In this document: piece by piece, positions 16,309 to 24,327 of the stretch
Numbering within the stretch: position 1 is the first letter of the stretch
Layout of the letters: the number at the start of each line of letters is the position of its first letter
Assembly (NCBI GenBank): GCA_034189035.1
Contig: JAXHVA010000042.1
Coordinates: forward strand, 1 to 38,779
DNA length: 38,779 nt
Direction: 5' to 3'
Origin: JAUXFK01 sp034189035
Lineage (GTDB): Bacteria > Desulfobacterota > UBA8473
Notes under the pieces: generated by a model
The model's database searches: none
Seen by the model: the letters and a program-made list of their open reading frames with translations, nothing else
Told to the model about the DNA's origin: nothing
Translations under genes and position numbers: made by a program

Positions 16309-17093
16309 AGATCGATAGAAGAGGTTTCTTAAAGATAGGCGGACTCAGTATGTTGGGTTTGGCAGCTAAACCGGTCATTAATGTGGTCTCAAAAGGGGAA
16401 CTTTCAGAGGCCTCTACACATGCGAGGACCTCGACAGGAAAGAGACTAGCCATGGTTATAGATATGAAGAAGTGTAAAGAAGGCTGTACAGACTGTATAG
16501 ATGCATGCCACAACATCCATAATGTCCCTGATTTTAAAAATCGCAAAGATGAGATCAAATGGATATGGAATGAGCCTTATGAAAAGGCATTTCCTAGTCA
16601 GGAACATGAATTCATAGGTAATGATTTTAAAGAGAAACCGTTCTTAGTCCTTTGTAATCATTGTGATAATCCTCCTTGCGTGAGAGTATGTCCAACAAAG
16701 GCTACCTTTAAGAGAGAAGACGGAATCGTCTTAATGGACTATCACCGTTGCATCGGCTGCAGATTCTGTATGGCTGCATGTCCATATGGGTCAAGGAGTT
16801 TTAACTGGAGAAACCCCAGAGGGCAGGATTCTGCAGGAGGATCCTTTATAAAAAAAATCGATAAGAACTTTCCGACGAGGACTACAGGGGTTGTAGAAAA
16901 ATGTAATTTGTGTGCGGAGCGTCTTGCCAAAGGACTCATCCCTAAGTGTGCGGAAGTATGCAAAGAAAAGGCAATTGTTTTTGGTGATCTAGAAGAGACA
17001 GACTCAGGGCTACGTGAGGTACTCCGTTCACATTACACTATTCGACGTAAACCCGGCCTTGGTACAAGGCCCCAAATCTATTATATAGTGTGA
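16305..17093 (+). CDS. dsrO: DsrO, periplasmic ferredoxin-like subunit
   Basis: This 262-residue protein starts with a twin-arginine signal (DRRGFLKIGG and a hydrophobic stretch to about 27), so it is exported folded to the periplasm. Cysteine groups for four [4Fe-4S] clusters follow: CKEGCTDCIDAC (57-68), CNHCDNPPCVRVC (117-129), CIGCRFCMAAC (149-159) and CNLC...CAEVC (200-219). This is the usual arrangement of DsrO/NrfC-type subunits that pair with an NrfD-type membrane protein. The ATG at 16305 overlaps the dsrJ stop, and longer in-frame starts fall inside dsrJ. dsrP starts 6 bases after its stop. Confidence 0.95.
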   Translation: MKIDRRGFLKIGGLSMLGLAAKPVINVVSKGELSEASTHARTSTGKRLAMVIDMKKCKEGCTDCIDACHNIHNVPDFKNRKDEIKWIWNEPYEKAFPSQEHEFIGNDFKEKPFLVLCNHCDNPPCVRVCPTKATFKREDGIVLMDYHRCIGCRFCMAACPYGSRSFNWRNPRGQDSAGGSFIKKIDKNFPTRTTGVVEKCNLCAERLAKGLIPKCAEVCKEKAIVFGDLEETDSGLREVLRSHYTIRRKPGLGTRPQIYYIV

Positions 17094-17099
17094 GGCGTT

Positions 17100-18257
17100 A
17101 TGATTGAAAAGGCTTTAACTGGGAGCAAAAAATACTGGGGGTTGATTGGTTTTTTATTAGTAATCATGGGAGTAGGCTTTCTTTCCTACCTGATGCAGTG
17201 GTTCTATGGTTTAGGGATAACAGGCATGAGCAGGGATGTTTCATGGGGTCTTTATATCGCCCAGTTTACCTTCCTGGTGGGTGTAGCCGCATCAGCAGTT
17301 ATGGTTGTTATGCCCTACTACTTACATAATTACAAAGCATTCGGAAGGATTACAATATTAGGAGAGTTTCTAGCCATTGCATCTGTTATGATGTGTCTGG
17401 TATTTATTATTGCTGATTTGGGACAGCCAGTTCGGGCAATGAACATCATACTGCATCCGACTCCCGGATCGATACTGTTCTGGGATATGATTGTCTTAAA
17501 CGGTTACCTTCTATTGAATCTGCTGATAGGCTGGAATGTCCTGGCTGCTGAGAGGAAGTCTGTACCACCGCCAGCCTGGGTAAAACCTTTGATATATCTT
17601 TCCATTCCATGGGCCGTAAGTATTCATACGGTTACTGCTTTTATATATGCGGGTCTTCCCGGAAGGGGTTTTTGGCTTACTGCCATTATGGCGCCGCGGT
17701 TCTTGGCTTCAGCGTTTGCTGCAGGACCAGCTCTCCTCATTCTTTTGGCCCTCATCATCAGAAAGTACACAAAGTTCGATCCAGGCAGAGATGCTATTCA
17801 AAATCTTGGGCGGATTGTCACCTATGCAATGGCAGTGAGTGTTTTTTTCGTTCTTTTGGAGATATTTACTGTATTCTATAGTCAGATACCTGAGCATATG
17901 CATCATTTTGAGTACCTTTTCATTGGTCTCGAAGGCCATGGGAAACTCGTCCCCTGGATGTGGAGTTCTGCCATCATGGCAATTATCTCTCTTATACTCT
18001 TAATCAACCCTTTAACCCGAAAAAAAGAAGGGATATTGGCATTTGCCTGCGTATTGGTGTTTCTATCCCTTTGGATAGAGAAGGGCCTGTGTCTGGTAAT
18101 AACTGGATTTATCCCATCACCGTTGGATAGGATATACGAGTATTCACCAACCTTACCTGAGATATCCATAACACTTGCTGTATGGGCAATGGGTTTTTTG
18201 GTACTTACAATACTGTATAAGGTAGGCATAACGGTTAAAGAGGAGATAGAGATATAA
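17100..18257 (+). CDS. dsrP: DsrP, NrfD-family membrane subunit
   Basis: This 385-residue polytopic membrane protein, with about ten hydrophobic helices, belongs to the NrfD/PsrC family, the quinone-interacting partner of DsrO in DsrMKJOP. The first helix (WGLIGFLLVIMGVGFLSYL) begins near residue 14. There are no heme or cluster motifs, as is normal for the family. It follows dsrO after 6 bases and ends the dsrMKJOP run; the next gene, a ferredoxin, is 116 bases downstream with its own strong ribosome-binding site. Confidence 0.94.
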   Translation: MIEKALTGSKKYWGLIGFLLVIMGVGFLSYLMQWFYGLGITGMSRDVSWGLYIAQFTFLVGVAASAVMVVMPYYLHNYKAFGRITILGEFLAIASVMMCLVFIIADLGQPVRAMNIILHPTPGSILFWDMIVLNGYLLLNLLIGWNVLAAERKSVPPPAWVKPLIYLSIPWAVSIHTVTAFIYAGLPGRGFWLTAIMAPRFLASAFAAGPALLILLALIIRKYTKFDPGRDAIQNLGRIVTYAMAVSVFFVLLEIFTVFYSQIPEHMHHFEYLFIGLEGHGKLVPWMWSSAIMAIISLILLINPLTRKKEGILAFACVLVFLSLWIEKGLCLVITGFIPSPLDRIYEYSPTLPEISITLAVWAMGFLVLTILYKVGITVKEEIEI

Positions 18258-18373
18258 GAGAAGGACTACCAGCTACGATTATAAACATAATCTATAAGAA
18301 GCAAAAGATCAAAAAAAATCGATTAATAAATATATAAATGAATTCAAAAATTTACAAGGAGGTTAAGTAAAAA

Positions 18374-18565
18374 ATGGGTTATGTAGTAAAGGTAGATAAA
18401 GAGAAATGTGATGGTGATGGTGCATGTGTAGAGAATTGCCCAGTAGAAGTCTTTGAGATGGATGCAAATGGCAAAGCAGAACCAGTTAATGCAGAAGAAT
18501 GCTTGGGGTGCGAAACCTGCATTGAGGTATGTGAAACCGGAGCTGTTACAGTAGAAGAGGAATAG
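18374..18565 (+). CDS. Ferredoxin with an Asp-substituted first cluster site
   Basis: This 63-residue ferredoxin has a normal second motif (Cys43-46-49-53). The first motif reads CDGDGACVENCP: Cys12, Asp15 in place of the second Cys, Cys18 and Cys22. The same CX2DX2C arrangement is known in Desulfovibrio africanus ferredoxin III and Pyrococcus furiosus ferredoxin, whose cluster switches between [3Fe-4S] and [4Fe-4S] or takes other metals. It is soluble and cytoplasmic, lies between dsrP and aprBA, and has an AAGGAGG site. It may carry electrons to or from Dsr, Apr or Qmo; the partner is unknown. Confidence 0.9.
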   Translation: MGYVVKVDKEKCDGDGACVENCPVEVFEMDANGKAEPVNAEECLGCETCIEVCETGAVTVEEE

Positions 18566-18910
18566 AGATTTTGAAACTGCTAAAGTTAAGATTATCGTAT
18601 TATTTTCGCTAATTTATTATTTTTGAATGAGCACTTTATTATGTAGTATCAAAGGAAATGAAAGACTCTTAAAAAGAAGGTTTCTGAGTTGGTGTATTAG
18701 ATGAATTAAAAGTTATTACACCAGAAAAGCTATAACTCAGGATAGATAAAAAGAGAGGTAAGGAGTTTCCTTTGAGCGAATTCAAAAATGAGTAGGATAA
18801 AAGATGCGGTAATTTTGAGAGGAGGTGGTAAAGGCAGTATTGATTATTCTTTGGTAGGACATTTTCAAAAACCTAAAATGCTGTTAGTAAATTAATTGAG
18901 GAGGTAAAAT
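18566..18910 (+). other. 345-base gap upstream of aprBA
   Basis: No gene is seen. The stretch is AT-rich and has several purine-rich Shine-Dalgarno-like runs (for example AGGAGGTGG near 18820) that lead only to immediate stops. A weak TTGAAA at 18571 has no good -10 partner. It probably holds the apr promoter and a long leader, but I cannot place the promoter with confidence. Confidence 0.4.
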
Positions 18911-19354
18911 ATGCCAAGTTATGTCATTACAGAAAAATGCGATGGCTGCAAAGGGCAGGATAAGACGGCTTGTATGCATATATGCCCTAACGACCTGATG
19001 GTCCTGGACAAGGAGAAGATGAAGGCATACAATCAGGAGCCAACATATTGTTGGGAGTGTTATTGTTGCGTAAAGATATGTCCACAGCAGGCTATGGATG
19101 TGAGGGGGTATGCTGACTTTATGCCTCTTGGTGCTGCATCAACTCCACTGAGAGGAACAGAAGACATTATGTGGACAATAACATTCAGGGATGGAAGGAT
19201 AAAGAGGTTTAAGTATCCAATACGGACTACACCAGAGGGATCAATAAAGCCACTAGACGGCTTTCCTGAAGCAAATGCTGCAGATCTTAACAATCTGATG
19301 CTCCTTGGAGAGCCTGATATAATGGGAGTACAAGAACTTCCAACAAAAAAGTAA
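18911..19354 (+). CDS. aprB: APS reductase, beta (iron-sulfur) subunit
   Basis: AprB is the electron-transfer subunit of adenylylsulfate reductase, which converts APS to sulfite and AMP in the cytoplasm. The 147-residue protein has two [4Fe-4S] motifs: CDGCKGQDKTACMHIC (Cys10, 13, 21, 25) and CWECYCCVKICP (Cys47, 50, 53, 57), with the insertion between the first cysteine pairs typical of AprB. The C-terminal tail that wraps AprA is present. A GGAGG site lies ahead of the ATG, and aprA starts 16 bases after the stop. Confidence 0.97.
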   Translation: MPSYVITEKCDGCKGQDKTACMHICPNDLMVLDKEKMKAYNQEPTYCWECYCCVKICPQQAMDVRGYADFMPLGAASTPLRGTEDIMWTITFRDGRIKRFKYPIRTTPEGSIKPLDGFPEANAADLNNLMLLGEPDIMGVQELPTKK

Positions 19355-19370
19355 GAAAGGAGGAATGACC

Positions 19371-21287
19371 ATGAAAGAGTTTGCAACGGAAGTTGTTGAA
19401 ACAGATCTATTGATACTCGGTGGAGGAATGTCTGGTTGTGGCGCTGCTGTAGAAGCATCTTATTGGGCAAAATCATTAGGATTAAAGGTAACTCTTGTAG
19501 ATAAAGCTGCCATTGATAGAAGTGGTCCTGTTGCAATGGGACTTTCTGCTATCAATACATACATGGGAATGGACGGAAAAGTAACAGAGAATCCTCGTAA
19601 GCCGGAAAGGTTTGTTGAATATGTGACAAATGATCAGTGTGGTCTGGCAAGACAAGACTTAGTCTATGATGTTGCAAGACACGTGGATTCAACTGTTAAA
19701 CACTTTGATAAATGGGGTCTTCCGATATGGAAAGATGAGGAAGGAAATTTTCGAAAATCAGGTGAATGGCAGGTAATGATATCCGGTGAGAGTTATAAAG
19801 TCGTCGTGGCAGAGGCAGCAAAGAATGCTATGGCCGAGTTAGGAGATAATGGACAGATAATTGAAAGAGTTATGATCACGCATCTGCTCAAAGATGATAA
19901 TGAGCCTGACAGAGTTGCTGGTGCTATTGGCTTTAGCGTCAGAGAAGAGAAGATCTATGTATTCAAGGCTAAGGCAACTATAGCTCTGATGGGTGGTGCT
20001 GTTCATGTATTCAGGCCAAGGTCTCAGGGTGAGGGTTTTGGTAGGTCATGGATGCCTCCTTTTGTCAGCGGATCAGTTTATGCTCTTGTACTCCAGGCAG
20101 GCGGTGAGCTTACACAGATGGATGTGACATTTGTTCCTCCGAGGTTCAAAGATTCCTATGGTCCTGTTGGAACATTCTTCTTGCTCTTTAAGACACCGGC
20201 AACAGATGGCTATGATGAGAATTATGTCGGTGGATATCCGGAAGAGCTGGAAAAATGGGCGCCTTATTCAAATGCAAAACCCTGTCCTACACCCATAAGA
20301 AACTATGAGATGATCTTGGCTGCGCAGGCAGGCAAAACACCATACCTTATGCATACACAGAGGGTAGTGGAAAGGTTTAAGAAGGAGATATCAGATCCCA
20401 AGGCTCTGAAGAAACAGTTAAAAGAGTATGAAAAAGAGGCATGGGAGGATTTCCTCGACATGACCATCGCTGGCGCTACAAACTGGGCTGCTCATAATGT
20501 AGACCCAATGGAAAAACCTATGGAACTTCAGTTGTCAGATAGCGTCTTTATAGGTTCACATGCATGCTCTGTTGGTTCATGGGCATGTGGCGCTGAAGAC
20601 CTTATGCCAAAAGAATATGCTGATTGCTTCCCTGAAAAGTATAACTTGATGACCACTATCAAGGGGCTGTTTACAGCAGGTTGTGGAGTTGGAGCATGTG
20701 CCCATAAGTTCTCAAGCGGGTCACACGTACAAGGAAGGATTGCAGCAAAGTCAGCATTGAGATATGCCAATGACAAGAAAGACTATGTGCCTACCGTATC
20801 TGATGCCACAATAGACAAGCTCAAAGAAATAATATTGAAGCCAATGACTTTCTATGAAGAACAATGCGGATATACAACGAGTCCGGATGTCAATCCTAAC
20901 TATATTTCCCCACATAATTTCCTTTTCAGGCTGCAGAAAATAATGGGAGAATACTGCGGAGGATGGGAGACATTGTATGGTACATCCGATAAGCTGCTGG
21001 ATATCGCTCTTTGGAAGTTGGCATTTTGTGAAGAGGATATAGAGAAGCTTGCAGCAAAAGACCTTCATGAGCTCATGAGAGCTTGGGAGAGTGTACATAG
21101 GTACTATGTTGGCGAGGCATGTGCAAGGACAAGGCTTGCTAGGAAGGAATCAAGATGGCCTGGGTACTACTATAAGACCGATTACCTCAAACTCGATGAG
21201 AATGAGAGACACTTTGTAAACGTAAAGTTTGATGCGGAAAAGAAAGAATGGAAGGTAATTGAAAGGCCGATGATATCAATCATCTAA
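19371..21287 (+). CDS. aprA: APS reductase, alpha (FAD) subunit
   Basis: AprA is the catalytic flavoprotein of APS reductase. The 638-residue chain has the FAD-binding GGGMSG at about 17-22, followed by the DLVYDVARHVDSTVKHFDKWG and SSGSHVQGR regions characteristic of this family within the fumarate reductase superfamily. The AAAGGAGG site at 19356-19363 is 7 bases before ATG 19371 but only 1 base before ATG 19365, so 19371 is chosen. It ends just before a strong GC hairpin. Electrons come through AprB, probably from QmoABC encoded two genes downstream. Confidence 0.97.
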   Translation: MKEFATEVVETDLLILGGGMSGCGAAVEASYWAKSLGLKVTLVDKAAIDRSGPVAMGLSAINTYMGMDGKVTENPRKPERFVEYVTNDQCGLARQDLVYDVARHVDSTVKHFDKWGLPIWKDEEGNFRKSGEWQVMISGESYKVVVAEAAKNAMAELGDNGQIIERVMITHLLKDDNEPDRVAGAIGFSVREEKIYVFKAKATIALMGGAVHVFRPRSQGEGFGRSWMPPFVSGSVYALVLQAGGELTQMDVTFVPPRFKDSYGPVGTFFLLFKTPATDGYDENYVGGYPEELEKWAPYSNAKPCPTPIRNYEMILAAQAGKTPYLMHTQRVVERFKKEISDPKALKKQLKEYEKEAWEDFLDMTIAGATNWAAHNVDPMEKPMELQLSDSVFIGSHACSVGSWACGAEDLMPKEYADCFPEKYNLMTTIKGLFTAGCGVGACAHKFSSGSHVQGRIAAKSALRYANDKKDYVPTVSDATIDKLKEIILKPMTFYEEQCGYTTSPDVNPNYISPHNFLFRLQKIMGEYCGGWETLYGTSDKLLDIALWKLAFCEEDIEKLAAKDLHELMRAWESVHRYYVGEACARTRLARKESRWPGYYYKTDYLKLDENERHFVNVKFDAEKKEWKVIERPMISII

Positions 21288-21301
21288 AATAGGTCTATTC
21301 A

Positions 21302-21327
21302 TGGGGGCGAATTGAAGGTCGCCCCCA
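21302..21327 (+). terminator. Hairpin terminator after aprA
   Basis: TGGGGGCGA and TCGCCCCCA form a perfect 9-bp GC-rich stem with an 8-base loop, 14 bases after the aprA stop. The following CATCTTATTAG is only moderately T-rich, so it may terminate partly or protect the 3' end of the aprBA message. Confidence 0.55.
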
Positions 21328-21348
21328 CATCTTATTAGAAAAATAGCT

Positions 21349-22128
21349 ATGAATGAAGAGTACGTTGAAAAGCGTCGAATGCTCTCCAAGGAGAGTAGAT
21401 TTAAATTTGCATGTCACAACGGTCTTTCCTGTTTTAAGACTTGTTGTGCTGATATAAATATCTTTCTCACACCGTATGATCTTTTGAGGATGCGTAGGAC
21501 TATTGGACTGTCTTCAGGAGAATTCTTAGAAAAATATACCATTCCACTCTTAACAAAGGAGGGCCTGCCTCTATTAGTGCTTAAGATGACCGAGGATGAA
21601 AATAAGAGCTGTCCTTTTATTGCTGCCCATGGGTGTGAGATTTTTGAGGATAGACCATGGTCATGCAGGATGCATCCCATATTCCCTTCTTCAAAAGGGG
21701 GCTTCTTTATAGAAGAGGGAAAGTCATGCCTTGGATTTAAAGAGGAAAAAACTTGGACAATAGAAGAGTGGAAGAAGGACCAAGGGATTGATTCTTATGA
21801 TAAAATGAACGAATCTTATGAAACGATTACTTTAAATGATTACTTTCTCAAAGGGAATACACTTGATCCGGAAAAGTCGAAAATGCTTTATATGGTATGT
21901 TACGACCTTGATGAGTTTAAAAAATATCTTCTTGAAACCAGGTTCTTCGATATCTATAATATGGAAAAGGAAAATATAGAAAAGCTAACAGAAGATGATG
22001 AAGAACTTCTTAGTTTTGGATATAGATGGGCAAGATTCAATCTTTTCGGAGAGGACACCTTAAGACTGAATGATAAGACTTTTGATAAAATCATGCAGAC
22101 TGAGAGGAAAGAATCCGAAAGTCTTTAA
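21349..22128 (+). CDS. YkgJ-type cysteine-cluster protein (copy 1)
   Basis: This 259-residue protein has an N-terminal cysteine cluster of the YkgJ family (CHNGLSCFKTCC) and the later conserved CPFIA...GCEIFEDRPWSC...P segment, thought to bind zinc or an Fe-S cluster. No biochemical function is established for the family. After about residue 130 it is helical and acidic. No membrane segment is seen. It follows the hairpin behind aprA and precedes a second copy (22154). The two share the cysteine pattern, the LTPYD and EDRP motifs and a W...RDQG/KDQG segment, so they are old paralogues. The location between aprBA and qmoABC suggests a link to those complexes. Confidence 0.85.
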   Translation: MNEEYVEKRRMLSKESRFKFACHNGLSCFKTCCADINIFLTPYDLLRMRRTIGLSSGEFLEKYTIPLLTKEGLPLLVLKMTEDENKSCPFIAAHGCEIFEDRPWSCRMHPIFPSSKGGFFIEEGKSCLGFKEEKTWTIEEWKKDQGIDSYDKMNESYETITLNDYFLKGNTLDPEKSKMLYMVCYDLDEFKKYLLETRFFDIYNMEKENIEKLTEDDEELLSFGYRWARFNLFGEDTLRLNDKTFDKIMQTERKESESL

Positions 22129-22153
22129 TGAATAAAACAGAGAGGATTAATTC

Positions 22154-22972
22154 ATGTTACTGGATATGAGTGTCGTAGAACCTGTTAAGCGTACACTGAA
22201 TTCCAAATTTCAATTCAGATGTTCTAAAAATATCAGTTGTTTCACTGAATGTTGTAGCCGTACAAATATACTTCTTACCCCTTATGACATCTTAAGGATA
22301 AAGGACAGGTTGGGGATCACTTCAGAAGATTTTCTTAAGAAATATACCTACACCCATGTTGATGAAGTTTCTTCACATCCTTATGCAGTGCTTAAGATGA
22401 TGGATGATAATGGAGGGAAGTGTCCCTTTGTTACACCTGAAGGGTGCAGTATTTATGAAGACCGACCTTCTAACTGTAGATTTTATCCTGTGGGTGAAGG
22501 AGTCATAGTAGTCGATTCAGAAGAAGGGCCGGTAAATGAGGAATTCTATTTCTTTATAAAAGATCCAAAATGTCTTGGTTATAAGGAAGACACAGAATGG
22601 ACTATTGCGAGTTGGAGGAGAGACCAGGGGGCTGACCTTTATGATGAGATGAACAGGGAATGGAAAGAGATTCAGTTACGTAGGAATACATCCGATAAAC
22701 CTAATCTTGATTCAAAAAAACAGTCCATGATGTACATGGCTAGTTATGATTTAGAGAAGTTCAAACGATTTATCTTTGAGAGTGGATTACTCGATGTTCT
22801 TGAGATTGATAATGAAGAGATTGAAAAGATAAAGATTGATGAAATAGCTCTGATGAAGTTCGGATTTAAATACCTGAAATACATCCTGATGCTTGAGGAA
22901 ACTTTAAAAGTAAAGGAAGAATATAATAAAGAGAAACATCCGCCTGAGGCCGAAGGCCTTGGGTCTCCTTAA
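22154..22972 (+). CDS. YkgJ-type cysteine-cluster protein (copy 2)
   Basis: This 272-residue paralogue of the preceding gene starts 25 bases after it, with an AGAGAGGA ribosome-binding site. The cluster reads CSKNISCFTECC, followed by LTPYDILRIKDRLG, then CPFVTPEGCSIYEDRPSNC. It has an extra loop after the last cysteine compared with copy 1. It is soluble and helical in the C-terminal half. A pair of such genes in tandem suggests two partner proteins forming a complex or acting on two related substrates. Function is unknown; metal or Fe-S cluster handling for Apr/Qmo maturation is one possibility (inference). Confidence 0.85.
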   Translation: MLLDMSVVEPVKRTLNSKFQFRCSKNISCFTECCSRTNILLTPYDILRIKDRLGITSEDFLKKYTYTHVDEVSSHPYAVLKMMDDNGGKCPFVTPEGCSIYEDRPSNCRFYPVGEGVIVVDSEEGPVNEEFYFFIKDPKCLGYKEDTEWTIASWRRDQGADLYDEMNREWKEIQLRRNTSDKPNLDSKKQSMMYMASYDLEKFKRFIFESGLLDVLEIDNEEIEKIKIDEIALMKFGFKYLKYILMLEETLKVKEEYNKEKHPPEAEGLGSP

Positions 22973-22997
22973 TAAAACATCGTCACAAATAGGGCTG

Positions 22998-23024
22998 TAT
23001 GAAATATGTGGTACATATTTCATA
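22998..23024 (+). repeat. Perfect 12-bp inverted repeat upstream of qmoA
   Basis: TATGAAATATGT-GGT-ACATATTTCATA is a perfect 12+3+12 inverted repeat in the 83-base gap before qmoA. No T-run follows, so it is not a standard terminator. It may be an operator or an mRNA stem separating the YkgJ pair from qmoABC. Confidence 0.55.
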
Positions 23025-23055
23025 GAAAGTCCTCAATTCATAAGTTAGGAGGGTT

Positions 23056-24324
23056 ATGGTGGAGAGAGGAGTTTTTGGCGAGGGTATTCTTGTTATCGGA
23101 GGGGGGATCAGTGGGCTTACCACGGCCTTAGAAGCTGCTGAAGCCGGTTGTAGGGTTGTTCTTGTGGAAAAGGAGCCTTTTCTGGGTGGAAGGGTAGCCA
23201 GGCTCAACAAGTACTATACAAAACTCTGTCCTCCGAGCTGTGGGTTAGAGATAAACTTTAAAAGGCTAAAGAGAAACCAAAATATCAAATACTATACAAT
23301 GGCAGAGGTAGAATCGGTTTCTGGGGAGGAAGGGAATTATCAGGTAGCCATCAAGGTGAACCCCAGGTACGTTAATGAGAACTGTACAGCTTGTGGTGAA
23401 TGTTCTAAGGTATGTACAACAGAAATCTCAGATGACTTTAACCTTGGCATGAATAAGACCAAAGCCGCTTTCATTCCATACAATTTGGCATTTCCCCAAC
23501 GATATGTAATTTCTCCTGAAATTATCGGGACGGATGAAGCCAAGAAGTGTTTGGATGCATGTAAATACAACGCTGTAGACCTCGATATGCAGCCCGAGGC
23601 CGTTAATGTGAATGTGGGGAGTATAGTTATTACCACTGGTTGGCAACCTTATGATCCTGAAAATATAGACAATCTGGGTTTTAAACAATATGAGAATGTT
23701 ATCACAAATGTTATGATGGAGCGACTGGCCTCCCAAAATGGGCCAACTGAAGGAAAGATAATAAGACCTTCTGATGGAAAAGAGGTAGAAAATGTTATCT
23801 TTGCCCAATGTGCCGGTTCAAGGGATGAGAATCATCTGCCGTATTGCTCTGGAGTATGCTGTCTGGCATCCCTGAAACAGGCCACGTATATAAGAGAGCA
23901 GTATCCTGATTCTAAGGTGAAAATATTTTACATTGATTTAAGGGCTCTAGGAAGATTTGAACAATTCCTGACACGAGTACAAAACGATGAGAATGTTTCC
24001 CTCATTAAAGGAAAAGTGGCAAGGGTTGAAGAAGATCCCGCTTCGAAGAATCCTATCGTAGAGGTAGAGGACACATTAACAGGCGAGAAGCTTAAGGCGC
24101 AAGCAGACCTCGTAGTGCTGGCAACGGGGATCGTTCCCAATACATTGGGAGGGAATATTCCTGTTGATATAACATGTGATGATTTTGGTTTTGTGGTTTC
24201 AGATCCGGCAAAAACGGGCGTATATGGTGCCGGTTGTGCCAAGAGACCGACTGGTGTTGCACAATCCGTTCAGGATGCGACAGGAGCAGCCCTAAAGGCC
24301 ATTCAAAGTACTTTAAGGAGGTAA
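23056..24324 (+). CDS. qmoA: QmoA, HdrA-like flavoprotein
   Basis: QmoA is one of two soluble HdrA-like subunits of the quinone-interacting membrane-bound oxidoreductase, which links the menaquinone pool to APS reductase. The 422-residue chain has the FAD-binding GGGISG at 15-20, a CPPSCG motif at 58-63 and a [4Fe-4S] motif CTACGECSKVC at 110-120. The FAQCAGSRD / YCSGVCC segment typical of HdrA relatives follows. An AGGAGGG site precedes the ATG. qmoB starts 3 bases after the stop. QmoA is shorter than QmoB, as expected. Confidence 0.95.
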   Translation: MVERGVFGEGILVIGGGISGLTTALEAAEAGCRVVLVEKEPFLGGRVARLNKYYTKLCPPSCGLEINFKRLKRNQNIKYYTMAEVESVSGEEGNYQVAIKVNPRYVNENCTACGECSKVCTTEISDDFNLGMNKTKAAFIPYNLAFPQRYVISPEIIGTDEAKKCLDACKYNAVDLDMQPEAVNVNVGSIVITTGWQPYDPENIDNLGFKQYENVITNVMMERLASQNGPTEGKIIRPSDGKEVENVIFAQCAGSRDENHLPYCSGVCCLASLKQATYIREQYPDSKVKIFYIDLRALGRFEQFLTRVQNDENVSLIKGKVARVEEDPASKNPIVEVEDTLTGEKLKAQADLVVLATGIVPNTLGGNIPVDITCDDFGFVVSDPAKTGVYGAGCAKRPTGVAQSVQDATGAALKAIQSTLRR

Positions 24325-24327
24325 CCT

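Noticed and set aside
18820..18860. AGGAGGTGG followed by a TTG as a small gene before aprB
   Set aside because: The frame stops after five codons; judged to be leader sequence.
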